DNA of 64,000 nucleotides. Origin: Woeseiaceae bacterium. GTDB lineage: Bacteria; Pseudomonadota; Gammaproteobacteria; Steroidobacterales; Woeseiaceae. The notes beneath the pieces are model-generated. The model was not told where the DNA came from. It searched no databases and saw only the letters and a list, made by a program, of their open reading frames with translations. Position 1 is the first letter of the stretch, and each line of letters begins with the position of its first letter. This document shows positions 1 to 9,185 of this stretch, in pieces. Location of the stretch: assembly GCA_028279985.1 (NCBI GenBank), contig JANQMR010000015.1, positions 1 to 64,000 on the forward strand, given 5' to 3'. The translations under genes were made by a program, and so were the position numbers.

Positions 1-213
1 GTCGTCATCGTTGGTTTCGTGGAGTTCGTAGTAGGTTGCGCCCGTCGAACTGCCCCAGGACAGTGTAAACGTGCCATCGTCGTCACTGTCCGGACCAAAT
101 GGCCCCGTCGGTGTGGGCGGCGGTGTCGCAAACACCGCTTCGGCTGACCACAACAGCAACACCGTAAGCGCGTGCAGGCAGAAAGACGCTCGACCAACGC
201 GTCGATGCTTCAT
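1..213 (-). CDS. Secreted protein with FN3-like start (5' end only)
   Basis: The reading frame starts at the ATG complementary to 211-213 and is still open at the left edge, so only the first 71 codons are visible. An AGGGAGG ribosome binding site lies just upstream of the ATG. Residues 1-30 look like a Sec signal peptide: basic start (MKHRR), a leucine-rich core, and a likely cleavage near VFA. A Pro-rich linker and a segment containing FTLSWGSSTGATYYEL follow, which resembles the first strands of a fibronectin type III domain. The protein is probably extracellular or cell-surface. The function cannot be judged because the rest is outside the window. Confidence 0.7.
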   Translation of the reverse strand, partial: MKHRRVGRASFCLHALTVLLLWSAEAVFATPPPTPTGPFGPDSDDDGTFTLSWGSSTGATYYELHETNDDD

Positions 214-598
214 GATCCCAGCCTCCCTAAGTTCCTTTTCGGGAAACTAAGTCAAACGAGTGGTGAAAGTCTAAGTATGCGCAAACATGACCATCAGAAG
301 TATTTCATTCCGCTGTTCAGTTTCTCGTCGAAGTATTTGGGAACAAAGGCCTTTTGCACGGCAGGAACAAGCCCGCATACAAGAGTTGCGAATTTGCGAC
401 CGTCGGTAACATTGCGTTCACGATCAGCCTGATCGTAACAAATGTTGCGGTCGTCCAACTCTGACGTGCGATATGGGTACATCGACCGAACTGTTGTCTA
501 TACGGTACAACACCCAAATCGCAGTTCTTCCAAGTGGTTGGGTTTAACTACCCGAACCTTGGGCTGTCACCGGGCGTTTATACCACTTCTGCGTTCAG
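214..598. other. Intergenic stretch without a convincing gene
   Basis: This 385-nt gap lies upstream of the minus-strand secreted protein and beyond the 3' end of the hemerythrin gene. It is visibly less GC-rich than its surroundings. Small open frames exist on the minus strand (for example 294-482) but lack a good ribosome binding site and overlap each other in different frames, so none is called. The only clear structure is the 17-bp palindrome listed separately. The promoter of the leftward gene should lie near 213-270. Confidence 0.5.
420..436. repeat. 17-bp perfect palindrome, core ATCAG-N-CTGAT
   Basis: The sequence ACGATCAG, one central base, then CTGATCGT is a perfect 8+1+8 palindrome. 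Its 11-bp core ATCAG-N-CTGAT recurs inside another perfect 17-bp palindrome at 45606-45622. A repressor or activator binding site is possible; no regulator is identified. Confidence 0.45.
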
Positions 599-1183
599 TC
601 AGCGCGCCATGGCCGCCTTAGCCTCGAATCTGACCCGCTCGAACAGCTTCGCAAACGGCGATTGCGCCTCACCGCCGAATACCGGATCGTTGGCGGAGAG
701 ATGTGATACGTCCACGCTGGCACTGCGGTCTTCGGCACACATCCTGTCGGCACGTTTGAACAGGTCGCTTTCCTCCCATTGCATGTGATCTCGCAGCCGG
801 CGGGTATATTCGTCGGCATCCCCGATCACCTGTTCCCGCTGCACGGCCGTGCCCGAGATGACGGCGTCGAAGTCGTTACGCAGCCTGATGCTGAGCACCG
901 CAATCTCCTCGTGGTCCGGTTCTATGCCGTCCAGGCCGTCGGCGAAGCCGCCGCCGCGGGACCGCATCTCGGCATAGACCAGGTCCTCCCGCGGATGGTG
1001 AATTGCGTCGGCGTATACCGCCATGTAGTGCATGATGTCGTGCAGGAGCTCGAAATCCGGTTCCTCGTCGTCCTCGACCCGCTGTATCTCATGTTCCATC
1101 AGCCGGAGCAGCATCGCCATGTTGCGGTGGTCGCTGCGGAGTGCGGCCAATACCTCCGATACTTTCGATACTTTCGCGGTCAT
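599..1183 (-). CDS. Hemerythrin-like (HHE) domain protein
   Basis: This 194-residue cytoplasmic protein has the spaced His/Glu pattern of hemerythrin HHE-cation-binding domains: DHRNMAML near the start, then HDIMHYMAVYADAIHHPRED, EPDHEEI and DHMQWEESDLF. These supply the ligands for a di-iron centre. Such proteins bind oxygen or nitric oxide, or sense redox and iron; which applies here is not visible. The start is the ATG complementary to 1181-1183, because GAGGA lies just upstream and homology begins there; the frame continues 5' to 1273 without family-like sequence. It is divergent from the PhoB-like regulator, so the 158-nt gap should hold both promoters. Confidence 0.82.
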   Translation of the reverse strand: MTAKVSKVSEVLAALRSDHRNMAMLLRLMEHEIQRVEDDEEPDFELLHDIMHYMAVYADAIHHPREDLVYAEMRSRGGGFADGLDGIEPDHEEIAVLSIRLRNDFDAVISGTAVQREQVIGDADEYTRRLRDHMQWEESDLFKRADRMCAEDRSASVDVSHLSANDPVFGGEAQSPFAKLFERVRFEAKAAMAR

Positions 1184-1341
1184 GCGGCGTCCTCGTGCCG
1201 GGCTGCTGCTCGGCTGTGAGCATACTGGATTCGGGATTGCTGCGTCGGTAATAATCGAGTAACAAAACCGCAATACATGCGTAAACCGGCTGTAAAGCGC
1301 CTGTGGTGTTCTGCTCCGTCAATCTCTTGCGAGCAGGTACG

Positions 1342-2034
1342 ATGACCTTGGCTTCGATTCTGGTTGTAGACTCCGACTCCGCGACCCGCGCGCGGATGGC
1401 GGCGGAGCTGCGTGAGCTCGGTCACGACGTGAGCGAGAGCGAGGATGCAGGCTCGGCGCTCAGGCTCGTCCGCCGCAAGAAGCCGGATCTGCTCGTCTGC
1501 GATTTCACCTTGCCGGACCTCGCCGGGGTCGAGTTGCTGAGCGACGTGCGCAGCAGCGACGAGCTCAAGTCGATGCGCGTGCTGATGACCTCGGCGCGCT
1601 CGGATTCCGACGACGTGGTCACGGCGCTCGAGTCCGGGGCCGACGATTTCATCGGCAAACCGATTAATACGCTGGAATTACGCGCCCGCGTCGGCGCCTG
1701 TCTCAGGCGGCCGGCCAACCTGTCCCAGGCCCGGGAGATCCGTGCCGGCGGCATTATGATCGACAACGTCGGCCATCGCGTTGTCGTGGACGGCAATTTC
1801 GTGTCCCTCGCGCCGCGCGAATACCGCCTGCTCCTGTTTCTGCTTTCCAACCAGGACCGGGTGTTCAGCCGCAAGCAATTGCTGGTCCACGTCTGGGATC
1901 GCGACGTTGCGGTCGGCGCCAGGACCGTGGATGTGCACATCCGCAGGCTGAGGGGCCTGCTGGAGCCTTTCGGCTACGATCGGTACCTGCAAACCGTCCG
2001 CGGCAGCGGCTACCGGTTTTCGCTCGAATCCTGA
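1342..2034 (+). CDS. PhoB-like response regulator with altered acidic pocket
   Basis: At 230 aa it matches the length of PhoB. Residues 1-120 are a receiver domain with phospho-acceptor Asp54 (VCDFTLPD), Ser84 at the switch Thr/Ser position and Lys106 (IGKP). Residues 135-230 are an OmpR/PhoB winged helix; the end (RTVDVHIRRLR, LQTVRGSGYRFS) is very close to E. coli PhoB. The acidic pair that binds Mg2+ (Glu9-Asp10 in PhoB) is here Asp10-Ser11, so one key acid is missing and phosphorylation may be weak or absent. No histidine kinase is adjacent. The start ATG follows AGCAGGT; an upstream in-frame start (1303) lacks family homology. The next genes downstream are preceded by a candidate Pho box, so this may be their local regulator (inference). 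Confidence 0.85.
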   Translation: MTLASILVVDSDSATRARMAAELRELGHDVSESEDAGSALRLVRRKKPDLLVCDFTLPDLAGVELLSDVRSSDELKSMRVLMTSARSDSDDVVTALESGADDFIGKPINTLELRARVGACLRRPANLSQAREIRAGGIMIDNVGHRVVVDGNFVSLAPREYRLLLFLLSNQDRVFSRKQLLVHVWDRDVAVGARTVDVHIRRLRGLLEPFGYDRYLQTVRGSGYRFSLES

Positions 2035-2056
2035 GGCGTTCCGTGCCGTAATGATT

Positions 2057-2074
2057 TCGTAATATTTTTGTCAC
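2057..2074 (+). promoter_or_regulatory. Candidate Pho box
   Basis: Two 7-bp half sites, TCGTAAT and TTGTCAC, are separated by 4 bp (ATTT). This is the 11-bp direct-repeat spacing of the enterobacterial Pho box (CTGTCAT-N4-CTGTCAC). By eye 4 of 7 and 6 of 7 bases match. It lies about 245 nt upstream of the lipoprotein ATG and just after the PhoB-like gene. The distance to the start codon is long, so a leader or a second promoter is possible. Confidence 0.35.
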
Positions 2075-2319
2075 ACGCCATCCACATAGCACCGATAGAG
2101 TTTCGTGCACGGTGGCCAGCGCCGGGGGAGCGCAAGCGCGAGTGGCATGGCGCATACCGGGCGTCACCAGGGAAATATCTACCAGGAAAACAACAACGAC
2201 GACCCGACAGCCGAGCTGGCCGAAACACTGAAACGTCACAATACGCCTCGTGCGAGGTGTGGCGAATCGCTTACACGAACACGAAATTGCTTACACGTTA
2301 TAAAGTCTGGAGAGGATTA

Positions 2320-4005
2320 ATGAATCGCAGCAAACTGTTCGCCGTCGTGGTTGCCGGTGGTTTCGTAGCCGCCTGCGACAGCGGGGACATCAACATCGCG
2401 CCGTCGACCACCGTGACGGATAGCAACAACACGACGATCGAAGGCGGCACCGGCGATCCGAATGCCAATTGTGCCTCTTACATCCGCGCCGGTCAGGAGA
2501 TCTCCGGCACGTCGGACGGCAACGGCAACTGCACCTACGGTTCGGCCTTCGTCGGGCCCAAGAACAACCTGACGGAAGACCTGTTCATTCGGGCGCTTCC
2601 GGACGGCGGTGCGCACATCTTCACGTCCAGCCTGTTCGTCGGGGAAACCTTCCGCACCCAGGCCGAGCTGGCCGCCGCCGGTATTTTCGAAGGCGGCGAC
2701 GGTCCGACGCTGACGATCGAGGCCGGCGCGACGCTGGCGTTCCAGACCAACAAGGATTTCGTCATCATCAACCGCGGCTCGCGCATCCTGGCCGACGGCC
2801 GTGCCGATGCGCCGATTACGTTCACGTCGGTGTCCGACGTGAACGGCACCGTATCGCCGGAGGACGTGCAGCAATGGGGCGGCATGGTCATCAACGGTTT
2901 CGGTGTCAGCAACAAGTGCGATTATGACGGCGTGCGTGGCGAGCCTGGATTTCAGTTACGGGCCGGCGAAGAGTGTTCGATCGAAGCCGAGGGCTCGGCC
3001 GGCGACGACGAATCGCAGTATGGCGGCGACAACGACGACGACGATTCGGGCATCATGCGCTACGTCGTCGTCAAGCACACCGGCGCCGAGGTGGGCAACG
3101 GCGACGAACTGAACGGTATTTCCTTCGGCGGCGTCGGCCGCAGCACGGTCATCGAGAACCTGCAGGTGTATTCGACCTACGACGACGGCATCGAGATGTT
3201 CGGCGGTTCGGTGAACTTCACGAACTTCGTTGCGCTATACGTTCGTGACGATTCGATCGACATGGACGAGGGCTACAATGGCACGATCACCAACGCGTTG
3301 GTCGTGCAGCAGGCAGAGGACGGCAACACCTGCATCGAATCGGACGGTATCGGCAGTTACGGCGACGCCTCTGAGGCGAAAAGGCAGGACATCATTGCCC
3401 GCGGTCTCAACAGCGCGCCGACGATCAACAGCCTGACCTGCATCATCTCCCCCAACCGGCCGGGTACGCACGACGCCGGCGCAGGCTGGCGCTTCCGCGA
3501 GGGTATCGAGCCGACGATCAACAATTCGATAATCGTATCCACGTACGCGGCCAACAACACCGACGACGACGACGACAACTACTGCCTGCGGATCGACAAC
3601 GAGGAAACGCAGAATGCAGCCATCGCCGGCGACCTGTCGCTGAACGGCGTAATCATCGCCTGCCAGGAGCCGGAAAAGGGTAACGCTTTCGGCACCTTTG
3701 CCGGCGAACGGGAATTCGCCGAATCCGGCAATGCCCAGTTCTCCGCCGAGGCGGCAGCGGCAAACGGTGCGGCGCTGGACCCGACCACGGGTAGTCTGGT
3801 GTTGCTCGAGGGCGCGCAGGGCATCTATTCGGTGCCGCTTGCCTCCGTCATCGTCGATGGCGCGGCGCCTACAGTGACGGCTGTCGAAGTGGATGGGGTG
3901 ACGCCCGACTTCCTGGGTGGTGTCAGCGCTGCTGACGACTGGACGGCCGGTTGGACCTACGGCATCGATCCGGCGAACCGCGGCCAGGCGTTGCCCTGGG
4001 AATAA
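2320..4005 (+). CDS. Large outer-membrane lipoprotein paired with TBDR
   Basis: This 561-residue lipoprotein has a lipobox VAAC with Cys19. The start ATG at 2320 follows AGAGGA; upstream in-frame codons are not protein-like. The mature part is rich in Asp, Gly and Asn and has repeated short beta-strand motifs, suggesting a beta-helix or similar all-beta fold. WGGMVINGF (about 188), a YGG..DDDDSG segment, NGISFGGVG and YDDGIEMFGGSVNFTN match a conserved family of surface lipoproteins often encoded next to TonB-dependent receptors in Proteobacteria and Bacteroidota (recalled from general knowledge). The acidic DDDD runs could bind calcium. It probably captures a substrate at the cell surface for the receptor encoded 117 nt downstream. 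The substrate is unknown; the Pho-box-like site upstream hints at a phosphorus compound. Confidence 0.72.
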   Translation: MNRSKLFAVVVAGGFVAACDSGDINIAPSTTVTDSNNTTIEGGTGDPNANCASYIRAGQEISGTSDGNGNCTYGSAFVGPKNNLTEDLFIRALPDGGAHIFTSSLFVGETFRTQAELAAAGIFEGGDGPTLTIEAGATLAFQTNKDFVIINRGSRILADGRADAPITFTSVSDVNGTVSPEDVQQWGGMVINGFGVSNKCDYDGVRGEPGFQLRAGEECSIEAEGSAGDDESQYGGDNDDDDSGIMRYVVVKHTGAEVGNGDELNGISFGGVGRSTVIENLQVYSTYDDGIEMFGGSVNFTNFVALYVRDDSIDMDEGYNGTITNALVVQQAEDGNTCIESDGIGSYGDASEAKRQDIIARGLNSAPTINSLTCIISPNRPGTHDAGAGWRFREGIEPTINNSIIVSTYAANNTDDDDDNYCLRIDNEETQNAAIAGDLSLNGVIIACQEPEKGNAFGTFAGEREFAESGNAQFSAEAAAANGAALDPTTGSLVLLEGAQGIYSVPLASVIVDGAAPTVTAVEVDGVTPDFLGGVSAADDWTAGWTYGIDPANRGQALPWE

Positions 4006-4030
4006 CGGGCAGCTCGCAAAGCCATGAGCA

Positions 4031-4067
4031 GGGCACCTGTTCCCGCAGGCGGAGCGGGTGCCCTTTT
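4031..4067 (+). terminator. Hairpin terminator between lipoprotein and TBDR
   Basis: GGGCACC (4031-4037) pairs with GGTGCCC (4057-4063) and is followed by TTTT. Because it sits inside the probable operon, it may act as a partial terminator that lowers receptor expression relative to the lipoprotein, or the receptor may have its own promoter. Confidence 0.6.
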
Positions 4068-4122
4068 GCGATTCAAGAGCGGCGGGTTCGTCTAAAGCCG
4101 CTCCGACAAGACAGGCTCAAGC

Positions 4123-6936
4123 ATGAAAACAAACGCTAACAGCAAGAAGTTGCCGCTGGCCTTCGCCATCGCGGCAGCGATGGCCGCCTGGCATCTCCCG
4201 GCAGTGGGGCAGGAAGCCGACGAAGACGCAGTTCCGTCACCGACGACCCCCACCGAGGAGGCCGAGATCGAGGAAGTCGTCGTACTCGGCCGGTTCATCA
4301 GCTCCAGCCAGCAGCTCGTCAACGAACGTATGAGCGATGCGTTCGCCACCGACCTCCTGGGCGCCGATACGATCAGTCGCCTCGGCGATTCCACGGTCGC
4401 CGCCGCGCTGCGGCGCGTACCGGGTTTGACCCTGGTTCAAGACAAGTTCGTCTATATCCGCGGATTGGGCGAGCGCTATTCGCAGACGACCTTGAACGGC
4501 GCTTTCATTCCGTCACCCGACCTGACGCGTAACGTGATTCCGCTGAACGTCTTTCCGACTTCGGTGGTCGAGTCGCTCAGGGTGCAGAAATCCTATTCGC
4601 CCGGGCTGTCCGCCAACTTCGGCGGCGGCGCGGTGGACATCCGCACCAAGGGGATTCCCGATGCCTTCACACTGCGCTTCGAGGCCGGCATTGGCGACAA
4701 CAGTGAAAACCCGGGCAGCGTCCTGACCTACAACGGCGGCGGCGACGACGATTTTGGCACCGACGACGGCTTCCGGGCCTTGCCGCAGTCCATTCGCGAC
4801 GGCATTGCCGAGTTCCAGGGTAATCCCAGCGTCAACCAGATCCTGACTTTCCTGCAGCGCCAGGACCCGTCCGCTGGTCTATTCGACGCCCAGACCGTCA
4901 ACCGGCAGTTTGCCCTGGCGCTGAACCGGGACGTGAGCGTACGCGAAACCAGCGCCGATCCCGATTACAAGCTGCGCGGCAGCATCGGTAACGCTTTTCA
5001 GTTCGGCAGCGACTGGGAAGCCGGGTTTGCGCTCGGCGCCTCGTACGAGACCGACTGGCGTTTCCGCCGCACCCGGACCGCGACCTTCGCGCTGCCGGAG
5101 GAACAAAACGGCATCCGCGAGGAAACGACGCGCAGCGTCAACATCTCGGGCACGGCGAACTTCGGGCTCAAGTTCCTGGCGGATCACGAGATCGAGACCA
5201 CGACGCTGTTCCTTCGGAACACGGACGATGAGACCGAGATCTTCGATTTCTTCAACGAGAACCGGCAGCGCTCGGGTAACCGCGGCTTTCGCGACTACCG
5301 GCTGGAGTTCGAAGAGCGCAACATGACCACCAACCAGATTCGCGGCACGCACTATCTCGGCACGGATACCCGCGAGCGGTTGCCTTTCGTAGGCACGCTG
5401 TTCGGCTGGCTGCCGACCGAGACGATGGTCGAGTGGTTCTATTCCGACTCCACCGCGGAAACCGACATCCCCAATCGCGTCATCGTTCGCTCCGACACCG
5501 AGACCGAGAACGGCGTCGTCCAGGACGAGTCCGTGCGTCTCGGCTCGTCCGCCGCCGACTATCGTTTCACCGAGCTCGAAGACCAGGTCGAGAACTATGG
5601 CTGGAGCGCAATGCTGCCGTTGGAGTTCGGCAACAACATTCTCGAGCTGAGCGGCGGCTACGATCATGCGCAAAAGGCGCGCACGTACGCGCAGACCGAA
5701 ATCAGCCTCGGTTATCTGGACGTATCCGACCTTTCGGTGCTGGAAGGCTCGCTGAGCGGCGTGTTTTCGGACGGGAATATCACGGCCAGGCTGCCGGACA
5801 ATCCGCTGACGGCCATCGACGAGTCGCGCAACTATGTGAACAACATCGTCTTCGACCGCCAGGGCGCGAATACCAACAGCTATATCGCCGCGACGATGAC
5901 CGACTCGATCTGGGGCAAGTTCGATTGGACGATTGCCGACACCTGGCGGATTGCCGCGGGTGCCCGCTGGGAGGACTACCGGCAGGCGTCCGTGCCGTGG
6001 AACCCGTGGGGTTTCTCGGAGGACGATCCGCAGGTGCGTATCGACGCCGAAGACGAGGACTTCGATCCGAGCGAGTTCGCGTTCAACGAGGACGAGATTT
6101 ACCCGGCGGCCGCCTTGACCTACATGGGAAGTTTCTGGGCGGACACCTTCCAGCTCCGGCTCGGCTACAGCGAGACGGCCGTGCGTCCGGATCTTCGCGA
6201 AATCACGTTCTCGAGTTACATCGATCCGATTACCGACACGCTGACCCAGGGTCAACCGGGCCTCAGGCCGTCGGAAGTCGAGAACATCGATCTGCGCGCC
6301 GAATGGTACTTCGCGAACAGCGACACGCTGTCGATCACGGTGTTCCAGAAGGACATCACCGACCCGATCGAATTCGTCGAGATCCCGGCTTCGGATACGA
6401 CCATCGCGCGCCGTATCCAGAACCTGGAGTCGGCCAGCATCCAGGGCATGGAGTTCGAGTTCCTGAAAGAGCTGGCCTTCCTCGGCGGCTATTGGGACAC
6501 ACTCTTCGTCCAGGGTAACTTCACCTATCAGTGGGATAAAGACCTCGAGGCCGGACCGAACGGTAGCGACCTGTTTTGCGCGCAGACCGACGCCGATCCG
6601 GCGCCGCCTTCCTGTGAGCTCTCGGGCGCCTCGGAGCTGGTTGCCAATTTCATGTTCGGCTACGACTCGCGCGACTCCAGGCACACGGCCTCGCTGATCC
6701 TGAATTACTTCGACGAGCGCCTGTTTTCCTTCGGCCGTTTCGGGCCCGACGCGATCGAGCAGCCGTTCACGTCGCTGGATTTCACGTATTTCTGGTATCC
6801 CACCGACCGGCTGACGCTCAAGGCCAAGGCGCAGAACGTCCTGAACGAGACCGTCTCGATCGAACGCGAAGGCGTTGTCGTCTTCGAGGAAGACCCGGGA
6901 ACCACGTACTCGCTCGCGCTGCAGTGGGGGTTCTAA
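4123..6936 (+). CDS. TonB-dependent outer-membrane receptor
   Basis: 937 aa. Residues 1-30 form a signal peptide. A TonB-box-like stretch IEEVVVLGRF is near residue 48, and a plug domain follows (DTISRLGDSTVAAALRRVPGL, YIRGLGERYSQTTLNG, NFGGGAVDIRT). The remainder is rich in alternating aromatic strands and ends in ALQWGF with a terminal Phe, as expected for a 22-strand barrel recognised by the BAM complex. It imports a ligand into the periplasm using TonB-ExbBD energy. The RGLGERY form of the plug is common in receptors paired with the large lipoprotein family encoded immediately upstream, so the two are best read as a capture-and-import pair. The ligand is unknown. The ribosome binding site is weak (ACAGGCTC). 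Confidence 0.9.
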   Translation: MKTNANSKKLPLAFAIAAAMAAWHLPAVGQEADEDAVPSPTTPTEEAEIEEVVVLGRFISSSQQLVNERMSDAFATDLLGADTISRLGDSTVAAALRRVPGLTLVQDKFVYIRGLGERYSQTTLNGAFIPSPDLTRNVIPLNVFPTSVVESLRVQKSYSPGLSANFGGGAVDIRTKGIPDAFTLRFEAGIGDNSENPGSVLTYNGGGDDDFGTDDGFRALPQSIRDGIAEFQGNPSVNQILTFLQRQDPSAGLFDAQTVNRQFALALNRDVSVRETSADPDYKLRGSIGNAFQFGSDWEAGFALGASYETDWRFRRTRTATFALPEEQNGIREETTRSVNISGTANFGLKFLADHEIETTTLFLRNTDDETEIFDFFNENRQRSGNRGFRDYRLEFEERNMTTNQIRGTHYLGTDTRERLPFVGTLFGWLPTETMVEWFYSDSTAETDIPNRVIVRSDTETENGVVQDESVRLGSSAADYRFTELEDQVENYGWSAMLPLEFGNNILELSGGYDHAQKARTYAQTEISLGYLDVSDLSVLEGSLSGVFSDGNITARLPDNPLTAIDESRNYVNNIVFDRQGANTNSYIAATMTDSIWGKFDWTIADTWRIAAGARWEDYRQASVPWNPWGFSEDDPQVRIDAEDEDFDPSEFAFNEDEIYPAAALTYMGSFWADTFQLRLGYSETAVRPDLREITFSSYIDPITDTLTQGQPGLRPSEVENIDLRAEWYFANSDTLSITVFQKDITDPIEFVEIPASDTTIARRIQNLESASIQGMEFEFLKELAFLGGYWDTLFVQGNFTYQWDKDLEAGPNGSDLFCAQTDADPAPPSCELSGASELVANFMFGYDSRDSRHTASLILNYFDERLFSFGRFGPDAIEQPFTSLDFTYFWYPTDRLTLKAKAQNVLNETVSIEREGVVVFEEDPGTTYSLALQWGF

Positions 6937-7012
6937 CCCCCCGGTAATCGGTCGCGCCCCGGTAACCGGAATCGACCTGGTGACCGGGCCGGCCAAGCCG
7001 GCGTATCATCGA

Positions 7013-7042
7013 AGGCCCTGCCGGTAACGGCGGGGCCTTTTT
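7013..7042 (+). terminator. Strong intrinsic terminator after TBDR
   Basis: AGGCCCTGCCG and CGGCGGGGCCT form an 11-bp stem with a GTAA tetraloop (7024-7027), followed by TTTTT. It ends the lipoprotein-TBDR transcription unit. Confidence 0.85.
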
Positions 7043-7194
7043 CGTTGACGTCGGAGGATGACCCGAATGCGTCTAAGGCTGGCCGTCGCCATTGCAGGTC
7101 GTATTGCCGCGCGGCCCGCTCGGCATCATGGCGGGCCGGGGCCGCTGAACGGTCCGCAGCCCCGGCCGGGTTGCTGGATAAAGCGCTCTCCCCG

Positions 7195-7977
7195 TTGCAG
7201 AATGACCGCCGTCACCGGTTCGTAACGCCGCCATTGTCGATTCTTCGCTACACGATCCCGAACGGCTTCACCGCATTGAGCCTCTTGCTCGGCGTCGCCT
7301 CGATTGCGACCGCGCAATTCGGCAGCCTGGAGCTCGCGGCGTGGATCATCGTTTGGTGCGGCCTGCTCGATACGATGGACGGGGTCGCGGCCCGGCTGCT
7401 CAAGGCAACCTCGGAGTTCGGCGCCGAATTCGATTCGATGGCCGATCTGGTCGCTTTCGGGGTCGCCCCGGCCGTGCTGGTGCTCAACGCCGGCCTCGAC
7501 CTGGCCGGCGTCGAATACGACACGGGTCAGTTCTACGTGCTCGCCGCGGCCTGCGGCGTATTCGTGCTGGCCGGCGCCATGCGGCTTGCGCGCTTCAACA
7601 TCGCAACGTCCAGGCCCAGGGCCGGCTGGTTCATCGGCGTGCCCATCACGGCGGCAGGTGGCGGCATGTTGTCGTCCACGGTCCTGGTCATGTCGTATCA
7701 TCCGGAGGTCGCCGCGTCGCTGCCGCTCAATCTGTACCTGCCGATACTGATGTTCGTGCTGGCCTTGCTGATGATCTCACGGCTGCGTTTCCCGAAAGCG
7801 ACCATCCGCAAAAGCCGTTTCATCAACGGCTTTCAAGCGGTTAACATCGCGCTGATCTTCTACTGTGCCATCACGCGATCCTGGCCCGAGTACCTGTTCG
7901 GCATTGCCGTTTTCCTGCTGATTGCGGGCGTGATCGCCGGCCGTATCGCCAAGGACACCGACGAAGTCCGGCGTTAG
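7195..7977 (+). CDS. pssA: CDP-diacylglycerol-serine O-phosphatidyltransferase
   Basis: A multi-spanning inner-membrane enzyme that makes phosphatidylserine, the precursor of phosphatidylethanolamine. The CDP-alcohol phosphatidyltransferase signature is complete near residues 59-81: D-x2-D-G-x2-A-R-x8-G-x3-D-x3-D (starting LLDTMDG, ending FDSMAD). Six to eight hydrophobic helices follow, and [13 protein letters not shown] before the signature is typical of the family. The start is uncertain. I place it at TTG 7195, giving 260 aa; the frame is open back to TTG 7045, but that extension is Arg/Ala-rich and looks non-coding, and no candidate has a good ribosome binding site. A GGAGGA site near 7053 precedes an ATG (7067) of a 52-aa ORF in another frame. 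It lies 8 nt before deoB. Confidence 0.82.
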   Translation: MQNDRRHRFVTPPLSILRYTIPNGFTALSLLLGVASIATAQFGSLELAAWIIVWCGLLDTMDGVAARLLKATSEFGAEFDSMADLVAFGVAPAVLVLNAGLDLAGVEYDTGQFYVLAAACGVFVLAGAMRLARFNIATSRPRAGWFIGVPITAAGGGMLSSTVLVMSYHPEVAASLPLNLYLPILMFVLALLMISRLRFPKATIRKSRFINGFQAVNIALIFYCAITRSWPEYLFGIAVFLLIAGVIAGRIAKDTDEVRR

Positions 7978-7985
7978 GAGACCAC

Positions 7986-9185
7986 GTGACCAGGGTAATT
8001 GTCCTCGTGCTCGATTCTTTCGGCATCGGTGCCGCCAGGGACGCCGACCGCTTCGGCGACGCCGGCGCCGATACGCTGGGCAGCATCGCGCGCGTACGTG
8101 CCGCGGGCGAAAACGGGGCGCTAAGGCTGCCGAATCTCGCAAGCTTAGGCCTATACGAGGCGGGCAGGGAAAGCACGGGCCGCTACGCCGAGGGTGTCGA
8201 AACCGAGGTCGAGATCCGCGGTGCCTATGGATATGCCGAGGAGCTTTCCAGCGGCAAGGATACGCCCAGCGGTCACTGGGAGCTCGCCGGCGTGCCGGTA
8301 TTGTTCGAGTGGGGCTACTTCAAGAACGCGACCGACTCGTTCCCTCCCGCGTTGCTGAACAAACTCACCCAAAAAGCCGCATTACCCGGCATCCTGGGCA
8401 ACTGCCACGCATCCGGCACCGCCATCATCCACGAGCTCGGCGACGAACACGTCCGCACCGGCAAGCCGATCGTCTACACCTCCGCCGACAGCGTGTTGCA
8501 GATTGCCTGTCACGAGGAGGCGTTCGGCCTGGAGCGCCTGTACGCCTTGTGCGACATCGCACGCGAGCTGGTCGATGAGTACCGGATCGGTCGCGTCATC
8601 GCGCGGCCTTTCGTCGGCGATTCCGCCGATACTTACGTCCGGACCGGCAACCGCCGCGATCTGACGACGCCGCCACCGGCGCCGACGGTGCTCGACAAGC
8701 TCGTCGAGGCCGGCGGCGAGGTCATCAGCATCGGCAAGATCGCCGACATCTACGCCCATCGCGGCATCACGCAAAAGATCAAGGCAACCGGCAACGCCGC
8801 GTTGTTCGACGCCACCCTGGATGCGCTGGCCGAAGCCCCCGAGCGGTCGATCGTCTTCACGAACTTCGTCGATTTCGACATGCTCTACGGTCACCGCCGC
8901 GACGTCGAGGGTTATGCCGCGGCGCTCGAGTATTTCGACGAACGGTTGCCCGAGTTGCTCAGGCGAATGCGGGACGAGGACGTGCTGTTCCTCACGGCCG
9001 ATCACGGTTGCGATCCCACCTGGCCGGGCACCGATCACACCCGCGAACATGTTCCGGTGCTGGCCTATGGACGCCGCGTGAGTCCCGGTTCGCTGGGTAA
9101 GCGTAAAACCTTTGCCGACATCGGCCAGAGTATCGCGACGCTCTTCGAGCTCACGCCGATGGACTACGGCAGGAGCTTCCTATGA
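7986..9185 (+). CDS. deoB: Phosphopentomutase
   Basis: 399 aa, the usual length of DeoB. It interconverts (deoxy)ribose 1-phosphate and 5-phosphate, linking nucleoside phosphorolysis (DeoA/DeoD in this window) with DeoC. Alkaline-phosphatase-superfamily metal sites are visible: [14 protein letters not shown] at the start, [16 protein letters not shown], and near the C-terminus [19 protein letters not shown], which carries the Asp/His ligands of the two Mn2+ ions. The GTG start is supported by AGGAGA about 5 nt upstream. It is co-directional with pssA (8-nt gap), so they may be co-transcribed even though the functions are unrelated. The other deo genes are in separate units at 14 kb and 22.7 kb. 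Confidence 0.95.
   Translation: MTRVIVLVLDSFGIGAARDADRFGDAGADTLGSIARVRAAGENGALRLPNLASLGLYEAGRESTGRYAEGVETEVEIRGAYGYAEELSSGKDTPSGHWELAGVPVLFEWGYFKNATDSFPPALLNKLTQKAALPGILGNCHASGTAIIHELGDEHVRTGKPIVYTSADSVLQIACHEEAFGLERLYALCDIARELVDEYRIGRVIARPFVGDSADTYVRTGNRRDLTTPPPAPTVLDKLVEAGGEVISIGKIADIYAHRGITQKIKATGNAALFDATLDALAEAPERSIVFTNFVDFDMLYGHRRDVEGYAAALEYFDERLPELLRRMRDEDVLFLTADHGCDPTWPGTDHTREHVPVLAYGRRVSPGSLGKRKTFADIGQSIATLFELTPMDYGRSFL

Noticed and set aside
294-482. 62-aa minus-strand ORF in the left intergenic gap
   Set aside because: No ribosome binding site, overlaps another small ORF in a different frame, no recognisable family.
4879-6996. 705-codon open frame on the minus strand opposite the first TBDR
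   Set aside because: Arg/Val/Glu-rich antisense shadow typical of high-GC DNA; the plus strand encodes a convincing receptor over the same bases.
7067-7225. 52-aa ORF with GGAGGA site upstream of pssA
   Set aside because: Out of frame with pssA, Arg-rich composition with no family; only mentioned as a complication for the pssA start.
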